Part shown: positions 26,780-33,051 of the stretch, in pieces
Layout: the number at the start of each line of letters is the position of its first letter
Numbering within the stretch: the first letter of the stretch is position 1
NCBI GenBank assembly: GCA_024226315.1
Contig: JAAELT010000254.1
Span: 1-49,739 of the forward strand
Source: a bacterium
Lineage (GTDB): Bacteria; Acidobacteriota; Thermoanaerobaculia; Multivoradales; J023
Direction: 5' to 3'
DNA length: 49,739 nucleotides
The notes under the pieces: generated by a model
Databases searched by the model: none
Told to the model about the DNA's origin: nothing
Seen by the model: the letters and a program-made list of their open reading frames with translations, nothing else
Made by a program: the position numbers and the translations under genes

Positions 26780-27934
26780 TCAGCCGCCGCCGCCCTGCTC
26801 GAGGGCCCTCAGCTCCGCTTCCAGCCTCTCCGCTTCTTTCTTCATCTCTTCGATCTGCTCGTTCTCGGCCTGAACCTGCTTGTTGAACATCTCGGTGTCC
26901 TGGTTTTCTTTGACCCGCGCCGCGGCCGTCTGGTTGCCGGCCTTCTGGTAGGCCTCGATCGACTGCGTGTACTTCTTCTGTTTCTCGTAGGTGAAGCCCA
27001 GCTGCGACCAGATCGTATTCTGATCCGTACCCGACGCTTTGCCCAGCGCGTCCTCGAGCGGCTTGATGGCCTCGGCGTATTGCCCGTTGCTGGTATAGGC
27101 CTGGCCGAGGTAGAGGAGGGCTTCCCAGTCGCCAGGCTTCTTGGCGGTGGCTGATTTCCCGGTATCGATCGCCTTCGCGTAGAGTCCGGCACCCAGCTCG
27201 GCCTTGAGCTTGAGCATCACGCTTTCGAAGCTGGAGTCCAGGGAGACGAGCTCGGCGGCGACCTCCGAGGCTCTGAGATACGAGGTCTTCTTGGTGGTCT
27301 TGTCGCGCGAGTGCCGCCCCTTCTTGATCAGTGCCGTCGCGTAGCCACGCTTGATTTCGGCATCTCTGGGCGCCAACTTGTAAGCCCGGTCGAGGGCACG
27401 GATGCCCTGCTCGATGTCATCGGCCCGCACGGCCATGGAACCGTACTTGTGCTGGATCTTGGCATCCTCGGGGTTGAGCTTGGCGAGCGCCGCGTAGTCG
27501 CTGACCGCCCCATCGGTATTGTCGGTCTTCTCCCGGGCGGCGGCACGGAGCTGATAGAAGCTCGTCCGCTGCTTGACCGGCAGAGAGCTCGGGTCGACCG
27601 AGCCGAAGAGCTTGACGACGTCGGAGTAACGGCGCGCCGTGTAGTAGCCCTTGCCGAGCTCGAGCTTGACGCTGAGCTCGTTGGGATTCAGGTCATAGGC
27701 CTTGCGCAGGCTGTGCAGCGCCTCGGCGTCGCGTTTGAGCTGCCCGAGGGCACGGGCGTGCATGAACCAGACCTGCCAGGCATCCGGGGTCTTCTTGACC
27801 AGCTCTCCGAATTCGTCGGCCGCGGCCTGATAGTTCTTGCTCTTGAAAGCGGCGACGCCTTCTTCCCAGCCCGCCGTGGCCGGCAGGGCGCACAACAGCA
27901 GCAGTGGGACAATCGTAGCTATGAAACGGCGCAT
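26780..27934 (-). CDS. Periplasmic TPR protein (last gene of the TonB operon)
   Basis: 384 aa with a signal peptide (residues 1-21, ending in PATAGWEE). About seven TPR units follow, e.g. KSKNYQAAADEFGELV, LSVKLELGKGYYTARRY and YLGQAYTSNGQYAEAIKPL, then a C-terminal Glu/Lys-rich coiled coil ending in GGGG. It lies 73 bp after the DUF4388 gene. Such TPR proteins in Tol/Exb-type operons (for example the Agl gliding systems) are thought to bind periplasmic partners; the exact role here is unknown. Confidence 0.75.
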   Translation of the reverse strand: MRRFIATIVPLLLLCALPATAGWEEGVAAFKSKNYQAAADEFGELVKKTPDAWQVWFMHARALGQLKRDAEALHSLRKAYDLNPNELSVKLELGKGYYTARRYSDVVKLFGSVDPSSLPVKQRTSFYQLRAAAREKTDNTDGAVSDYAALAKLNPEDAKIQHKYGSMAVRADDIEQGIRALDRAYKLAPRDAEIKRGYATALIKKGRHSRDKTTKKTSYLRASEVAAELVSLDSSFESVMLKLKAELGAGLYAKAIDTGKSATAKKPGDWEALLYLGQAYTSNGQYAEAIKPLEDALGKASGTDQNTIWSQLGFTYEKQKKYTQSIEAYQKAGNQTAAARVKENQDTEMFNKQVQAENEQIEEMKKEAERLEAELRALEQGGGG

Positions 27935-28007
27935 CGTGGGGCTCCTTTCTCTGACTTTCTGGACACTCGAAGATGATCGATGCTCGAACCGCGATGGCCG
28001 ACCGATC

Positions 28008-28826
28008 TCAGCCGCTCAGCTGCTGGTTGACGCGCTCCAGAAACACTCGGGATTGGTTCGGCCCAAGGGCCGAGGAAACGACCTGCTCGAGGGAGCGGAT
28101 CATATCTATTACGGCATCGAATCCGCGGCCGGATTCCATTTCCGTCTTGGTGCGGCGGGTGGTGGCTTCGAGCTCGGGCAGCTTCTCGTGATTCGCCAGC
28201 AGCGCCCGGGCGTGAGCGTAGATCTGCTCCGCGGCACCGGAGAGCTCGGCCGCCGACATGTTCTGCAGGCGGTCGGCCTGCAGCTGTCCGAGATTCTCTT
28301 TGAGCTCCACCAGGCTGGCCGTGACCAGGCCATAGAGCAGCTTGCAGACCTCGAAAGCGGAGAGACCCAGCACGGTGGCCAGCTCGTCGATCGAGCGGCG
28401 CTCGTCGATCTTGCAAATCACCGCCCACTCGTTGGGGGTGAACGAGATCGAGGTGCTCGAGCTCTGATTGGTGAAGACGGGTACCAGGCGGGTCGACGGG
28501 ATGCGCTTCGAGAGCACCTGCCACTCGTCGATCCGGCGAGCGGCTTCCATCAACAGGTTGGTGTTCGACTTCTTGATCGTCCGGGTTTCGGTCTCGACGC
28601 CCGGCTTGAAGACGAAGTCGCCCTCCTGCCAGATGGCCAGCTCGTAAACCGCCTCCTCACCGGAGACATCGCCACTGACGGCGTGTACGATTTCTCCGTT
28701 TTGCAGGTAGATTTCGCCACTCTGCTCCGCTGTCTGGAGGACGAAAACTCCCGTCTTCCCCGAGACCGATACCAGCTGGATGATGTCGGGGAGCGGGAGC
28801 TCTTTGAGCGACCCTTGGAAGGCCAT
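28008..28826 (-). CDS. DUF4388 (PATAN) domain regulatory protein
   Basis: 272 aa, soluble. Residues 1-100 match the DUF4388/PATAN domain: LPDIIQLVSVSGKTGV, then GEIYLQNGEIVHA and GEEAVYELAIWQEGDF. It is followed by a winged-helix-like segment (ERRSIDELATVLGLSAFEV) and a coiled-coil C-terminus. PATAN domains bind receiver domains and motility regulators in other bacteria. Located 12 bp after tonB, so part of the operon; likely the cytoplasmic control element. Confidence 0.82.
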   Translation of the reverse strand: MAFQGSLKELPLPDIIQLVSVSGKTGVFVLQTAEQSGEIYLQNGEIVHAVSGDVSGEEAVYELAIWQEGDFVFKPGVETETRTIKKSNTNLLMEAARRIDEWQVLSKRIPSTRLVPVFTNQSSSTSISFTPNEWAVICKIDERRSIDELATVLGLSAFEVCKLLYGLVTASLVELKENLGQLQADRLQNMSAAELSGAAEQIYAHARALLANHEKLPELEATTRRTKTEMESGRGFDAVIDMIRSLEQVVSSALGPNQSRVFLERVNQQLSG

Positions 28827-28838
28827 TGGGGGAAGGTC

Positions 28839-29570
28839 TTACTGCAGTCTGAAGTTCACCGTCAGGTTGTAGTAGACGTCCACCGGCTTGCCGTTGAGGG
28901 TCGCCGGCTTGAACTTCCAGCTCTTGATCGCCTTGACCGCCTCTTCGGAGAGGCCCATCGGCAGGCCCTTCAGCACCTTGACGTTGGTCACGTCGCCCTG
29001 CTTGTTGATGATGGCCTGCACGATGACGACACCCTGGATCCGCGCCTTGCGGGCGATCTCGGTGTACTGCGGCTGAGGATGGCTGATCTTCTCCGGTTTC
29101 TTGACGTCGCCGCCGACATGGATCGGCCCCTCCGGCTCCGCCACCGGCGGCGCGTCGGGAATCCCGAAGACGATGTCGTCGACGTCCGGCAGATCGATGT
29201 CGGGCTCGGGCTCGTCGAGGCGGATGGGCTCGGGCTCGTCCGGCGTCGGATCAGGGATCGGCACCTTCTTGGCCTTGGGCTTCGGGATCTCCTGCTTCTG
29301 CTTCGGCGGCGGCGGCTGGAAGCGCACCTGCTGCACCACGTAGACCTTCTTGTCCTTCTCGTCCTCAGCCGCCTCGAACTGGATCTCGGGGAAGGTGATC
29401 ATGATCAGGATCAAGTGGAAGACGATCGCCCCTCCGATCGCGTACCAGGTGTGTTTCCTGTCTTCCTGTTCCTCGAGGGCGAACATCAAGTAGTCGCCGG
29501 CCGCGAAATCGATCTCCTGGTGATCCGCCGGTTTCCCGGCGCCCGATTGCGGAGTGCTTTCCTGTGCCAT
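28839..29570 (-). CDS. TonB-family energy transducer
   Basis: 243 aa: cytoplasmic N-terminus, one membrane helix (about 42-60), a proline/lysine-rich periplasmic spacer ([17 protein letters not shown] and a [10 protein letters not shown] run), and a C-terminal TonB domain ([21 protein letters not shown], then [21 protein letters not shown]). It transmits proton-motive force to outer membrane proteins. Located after two ExbD genes. The ferric-uptake receptor it would serve is not in the window. Confidence 0.9.
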   Translation of the reverse strand: MAQESTPQSGAGKPADHQEIDFAAGDYLMFALEEQEDRKHTWYAIGGAIVFHLILIMITFPEIQFEAAEDEKDKKVYVVQQVRFQPPPPKQKQEIPKPKAKKVPIPDPTPDEPEPIRLDEPEPDIDLPDVDDIVFGIPDAPPVAEPEGPIHVGGDVKKPEKISHPQPQYTEIARKARIQGVVIVQAIINKQGDVTNVKVLKGLPMGLSEEAVKAIKSWKFKPATLNGKPVDVYYNLTVNFRLQ

Positions 29571-29588
29571 CGCTAAACCTCTCAGATC

Positions 29589-30119
29589 CTAGTACCAGAA
29601 TGATTCGATCTCGCGCTGGGTCGGGATCGAGACGTTGACGTCCTTGCCGAGAATCGACTCGAGGTTCTCCCCCTCCTCGAGCTCGGCCTCTGCCTCTTGG
29701 ATGATCTTCATGTCGATCTCGCGCACGCTCACTGCCGTGCCGTCGATCTTGATCTTGATCCTGCGAAGTGTATCGAAGACCTTGACCATGCTGCCGTAGG
29801 GGGCCTCGGGGTCGGGCTTGATGATCACCGGCTTCTTGGGGTTACGCTCCAGCTTGGGCTTGAGGTAGTCGAAGATGTCCTCGAGCTCGGTCGGCTTCTG
29901 ATCGACCAGGACGTCGCCGAACGCGTTGACCTCGACCAGAACCGAGTCCTCTTTTTCGACGATCGGCGGCGTGTCGTCGTCTTTGGGCAGGGCGAAGTCG
30001 AGGCCGCGGGTGGCGGCGAACGTGGTGGTCACCATGAAGTAGACGATCAGGAGAAACGCGATGTCCGCCATCGAGGAGGTCGGGATCTCGTCGCTGGGCT
30101 TGTTCTGTTTGAGCTTCAC
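29589..30119 (-). CDS. ExbD/TolR family protein (second copy)
   Basis: 176 aa. N-terminal membrane helix (about 18-36) with the conserved Asp and SMADIAFLLIVYFMV motif, then a periplasmic domain of about 125 residues. It carries a longer C-terminal extension than the first ExbD (ending in QREIESFWY). It is 4 bp after the first ExbD and probably forms part of the same ExbB-D ion-driven motor. Two ExbD paralogs in tandem imply a mixed stator. Confidence 0.88.
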   Translation of the reverse strand: MKLKQNKPSDEIPTSSMADIAFLLIVYFMVTTTFAATRGLDFALPKDDDTPPIVEKEDSVLVEVNAFGDVLVDQKPTELEDIFDYLKPKLERNPKKPVIIKPDPEAPYGSMVKVFDTLRRIKIKIDGTAVSVREIDMKIIQEAEAELEEGENLESILGKDVNVSIPTQREIESFWY

Positions 30120-30123
30120 GGCG

Positions 30124-30561
30124 CTATCCTCCGGAAGGGGTGTCGACCCTCTCCTGCTCGGAGAGCAGATAGATGAGCTCGACCTTGGCCTGCTTCAGGG
30201 AGTCGATGACCTCGTCGATATTGCGATACGGCACGTTGTCGTCCGCTTTCAAGACGACCGGGCGGTCAGGGAACTCGACCACCAGGTTGGCAGCGAAGCT
30301 GACGACGTCGTCGATCGAGTCCAACGGCGTGCTCATGTGCTCGCCGTTGGTGACGCGGATCTGCCCGTTGTTGGTCACCGAGATGTAGGCCGCTTCCTTG
30401 GGAACCTCGAAACGCAGCTCGGTCTTGGGCAGGGCAACCTGCGTCTTGTCCTTCTCGAAGGTGATGGTCACCATGAAGAAGACGATCAGCAGGAAAGCGA
30501 TGTCGGCCATGGAAGCGGTGGGGATCACCGCTGCTGACTCGTGACGTCTTTTCAAACGCAT
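30124..30561 (-). CDS. ExbD/TolR family protein (first copy)
   Basis: 145 aa with the membrane helix containing the key Asp (TASMADIAFLLIVFFMV, about 15-33) and a periplasmic domain ending in a Ser/Gly tail. It probably pairs with the second ExbD and with ExbB to couple proton flow to TonB. 25 bp after exbB. Confidence 0.9.
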   Translation of the reverse strand: MRLKRRHESAAVIPTASMADIAFLLIVFFMVTITFEKDKTQVALPKTELRFEVPKEAAYISVTNNGQIRVTNGEHMSTPLDSIDDVVSFAANLVVEFPDRPVVLKADDNVPYRNIDEVIDSLKQAKVELIYLLSEQERVDTPSGG

Positions 30562-30586
30562 GTCGAGCTCCTCGTTCCGCGGATCT

Positions 30587-31255
30587 CTATTTGGCTCCGC
30601 CCGCCTGGTCGGCCGAGATACCAGCTCTCTCCATCTCGCCGAAGGTCTCGAGCAGCATGTTGGTCGAGGTCTCGATGTCGCGTACCGACTTGTTGATGCT
30701 GTTCATGAAGAAGTTGTAGAACAGCTGGGTCGGGATGGCGACGAAGAGACCGCCGGCGGTGGTGATCAGGGCCTCCGAGATACCGGCGGCGACCGCGCCC
30801 GGGTTCGACAGCCCCTGCTCGGCCAGGGCGTCGAAGGACTTGATCATGCCGGACACCGTGCCGAAGAAGCCCAGCAGCGGGGAGACGTTGGCCACACTGG
30901 CGAGCACGACCAGACGTTTCTCGAGCCGTGCCATCTCGTGCAGAGCGGCGGTCTCGATGGTCTTCTCGATGTCTTCCTTGGGCTGCCCGTACTTGAGCAG
31001 GCCGGCCTTCATGATCGAGGCCAGGGGGCCCTTGTACTGCTCGCAGATCTTGATCGCGTCGCGCAGCGACTTGTTGACGATCAACGCCTTGCGCAGCTTC
31101 GCCAGGAACTCGTTGACGTTGATCTTGGCGCTGCGGAGCACCCATAGACGCTCGATGATGATGGTCACTGCGATGATCGAGAAGAAAGCCAGGACGTACA
31201 TCACCCAGCCTCCGTCGTTCATCAACTGATAGATGGTTCCGCCAAACTTGCTCAA
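30587..31255 (-). CDS. MotA/TolQ/ExbB proton channel family protein
   Basis: 222 aa with three membrane segments (about 15-35, 118-140 and 155-178) and the family core (VSPLLGFFGTVSGMI and ISEALITTAGGLFVAIPTQLFYN). It starts the six-gene operon. Function by family: proton channel for the ExbB-ExbD-TonB energy-coupling complex. The membrane segment has the conserved Thr needed for channel activity. Confidence 0.9.
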   Translation of the reverse strand: MSKFGGTIYQLMNDGGWVMYVLAFFSIIAVTIIIERLWVLRSAKINVNEFLAKLRKALIVNKSLRDAIKICEQYKGPLASIMKAGLLKYGQPKEDIEKTIETAALHEMARLEKRLVVLASVANVSPLLGFFGTVSGMIKSFDALAEQGLSNPGAVAAGISEALITTAGGLFVAIPTQLFYNFFMNSINKSVRDIETSTNMLLETFGEMERAGISADQAGGAK

Positions 31256-31554
31256 GGAACTACCTCCTACAGACTGCTTCGACTCGCCTGCCGCGAGTTC
31301 GGTTCCCGGTTTCCGATCGTGTCTTTCGCTATCTTCACCCTAGCTCGCTTCGACCGGCTCTTCTCGACACTGAGCCACTCCGCCCGCCGCCGACGGCGAC
31401 AGACGGTATCTCGACCCGCATTGTAAGCGGCTCCGAGAGGCCTCGAATGCTGAAGAACGGCAGTGCCGTCTCCTCAACGATCCAATGTCTCCGGAACTTG
31501 TAGTCCAGGTGAAGAGAAGCTCCCTGTTTATTCGCGAGCGTCGATTGGCTGGCC

Positions 31555-31584
31555 ATGTTAGCACAGCGTCAAAAAAACGGTCAA
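31555..31584 (-). promoter_or_regulatory. Promoter of the ExbB-TonB operon
   Basis: On the minus strand TTGACC (31584-31579), 18-bp spacer, TAACAT (31560-31555). Transcription would begin near 31549. The -35 box falls in the T tract of the ruvC terminator. Confidence 0.55.
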
Positions 31585-31603
31585 GAAACTCCTCTCGCGG
31601 AGT
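31570..31603 (-). terminator. Intrinsic terminator after ruvC
   Basis: On the minus strand ACTCC (31603-31599) and GGAGT (31592-31588) form a hairpin with a GCGAGA loop, followed at once by TTTCTT and then seven Ts (31569-31576 region). The short stem makes it moderate in strength. It overlaps the next operon's promoter. Confidence 0.5.
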
Positions 31604-31610
31604 AACCCGT

Positions 31611-32138
31611 TTATTTACAACTGCTTAGACTCTGCCCGTGGGCCGCGCTCGGCGCTCCGAGCCGATCGAGACGAAGTCGCTGTGCGAAACAGATCGCCAC
31701 CGCCAGAGCGTCGCTGGCATCGGGGGTCAGACGCTCCTCTCCCAGGCCCAGGATGAGGGTGACCATACGGCTCACCTGTGCCTTGTCGGCCCGCCCGTGG
31801 CCGACCACCGCGGTCTTGATCTCCGCTGGCGAATACTCGTGGATGTCGACGCCGCCGGCCGCCAGTGTGGCGAGCAAAGCGCCGCGGGCCTGCGCCAGGA
31901 CGATCAGGGACCGCACGTTGACGCCACGGAACAACGATTCGAGCACCGCGGCCTCGGGCTCGAAGCGGCGCAAGAGGCCGCCCAACTCCGCGCAGAGGCG
32001 CGCGAGGCGCGCGGGCAGCGGGCTCGCGGGCGACAGCACGATCCGCCCCTGGGCGACCTTCTTCAGCTGGGACCCTCGCCGATCGATCAGGCCGTAGCCG
32101 GTGTAGCGGCTGCCGGGATCCAGGCCTAGGATCCGCAT
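31611..32138 (-). CDS. ruvC: Holliday junction resolvase RuvC
   Basis: 175 aa nuclease of the RNase H fold. The catalytic acids are Asp7 (ILGLDPGSRYTGYG), the Glu of AAVLESLF near 67, and the C-terminal DASDALAVA pair near 140. It resolves crossed DNA strands made by recombination. It lies 7 bp after yebC, so the two share a transcript. ruvA and ruvB are not in the window. Confidence 0.94.
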   Translation of the reverse strand: MRILGLDPGSRYTGYGLIDRRGSQLKKVAQGRIVLSPASPLPARLARLCAELGGLLRRFEPEAAVLESLFRGVNVRSLIVLAQARGALLATLAAGGVDIHEYSPAEIKTAVVGHGRADKAQVSRMVTLILGLGEERLTPDASDALAVAICFAQRLRLDRLGAPSAAHGQSLSSCK

Positions 32139-32145
32139 CCGCTGA

Positions 32146-32898
32146 TCACCCCTCGGCGTTCGAGGCCAGGGCCTCGGGATCGGCGTCGAAATTCGACCAG
32201 ACGTTCTGCACGTCGTCGAGATCCTCCATCGCTTCCATGAAGCGCAGGACCGTGGGGAGCTTGTCGCTCGCCAGGGAGACGAGGGTCTGTGGAATCATCG
32301 CCAGCTCGCCCACGGCGACCGGAATCTCCCGCTCGGCGAGGCCCTCCCGGATCCCGTTGTAGGCCTCCGGCGCGGTGAACAGCTCGTAACCACCCTTGTC
32401 GGTGGACATATCGTCGACGTCGAGCTCCAGCGCCAGCTCCATGAGCTCCTCCTCGTCCATCGTCTCGGGCTCGATCAGGAAGTAGCCCCGCTTGTCGAAC
32501 ATGTAGCTCACGCAGCCGTTCTCGCCCAGGCTGCCGCCGTGCTTGCTGAACAGGTGCCGTACCTCGGACACCGTACGGTTGCGGTTGTCGGTCATGGTCT
32601 CGACCAGTACGGCGACGCCGCCCGGACCGTAACCCTCGTAGATCACCTCTTCGAGCGCGGCGCCGGCCAGCTCGCCGGTGCCTTTCTTGATCGCCCGATC
32701 GAGCTTGTCGTTGGGAACGTTCTGCCCCCGAGCCTCTTGGATCGCCGCCCGCAACCGCGGATTGCCCGCCGGGTCGCCGCCACCGAGCCGTGCGGAGACA
32801 GTCACTTCCCGCAGGAGTCGGGTGAAGATCTTGCCACGCTTGGCGTCGACGGACGCCTTCTTGCGCTTGATCGTGCTCCATTTACTATGGCCGGACAT
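32146..32898 (-). CDS. yebC: YebC/PmpR family protein
   Basis: 250 aa. The family opening GHSKWSTIKRKKASVDAKRG-like segment, GGDPAGNPRLR, PNDKLDRAIKKGTG, and later YNGIREGLAEREI and FMEAMEDLDDVQNVWSNFD are all present. YebC/PmpR proteins were called transcriptional regulators; recent work links some to relief of ribosome stalling. Gene order yebC-ruvC is conserved across bacteria. Full length. Confidence 0.93.
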   Translation of the reverse strand: MSGHSKWSTIKRKKASVDAKRGKIFTRLLREVTVSARLGGGDPAGNPRLRAAIQEARGQNVPNDKLDRAIKKGTGELAGAALEEVIYEGYGPGGVAVLVETMTDNRNRTVSEVRHLFSKHGGSLGENGCVSYMFDKRGYFLIEPETMDEEELMELALELDVDDMSTDKGGYELFTAPEAYNGIREGLAEREIPVAVGELAMIPQTLVSLASDKLPTVLRFMEAMEDLDDVQNVWSNFDADPEALASNAEG

Positions 32899-32991
32899 GA
32901 TGCCTCCTGTGCCTTTGCTACTCCGAGGATCGACTCGGCCTCGGGGTCGGTGACCATTCTACAAGATGCTCTCTTGCCGAACCGCGCCCGA

Positions 32992-33020
32992 TTGACTCGC
33001 CTCATGGCCGATGCCAGAAT
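32992..33020 (+). promoter_or_regulatory. Promoter for the kinase gene
   Basis: TTGACT (32992-32997), 17-bp spacer, CAGAAT (33015-33020), with a predicted transcription start near 33027 and a 25-nt leader carrying GGAG before the ATG at 33052. Confidence 0.5.
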
Positions 33021-33051
33021 ACCAATTCAGGCCCATCGGAGTGAGACCTCA

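Larger units (their letters stand above)
31256..31610. other. Intergenic region between ruvC and the ExbB operon
   Basis: 355 bp with no supported gene. It holds the ruvC terminator and the operon promoter (right end), leaving an untranslated leader of about 295 nt for exbB. No riboswitch fold was recognised. A 73-codon frame on the minus strand (31335-31556) begins inside the -10 region and has no ribosome site. Confidence 0.6.

Noticed and set aside
31335..31556. 73-codon minus-strand frame
   Set aside because: Its ATG lies in the -10 region of the ExbB promoter, no ribosome site precedes it, and the composition is not protein-like.
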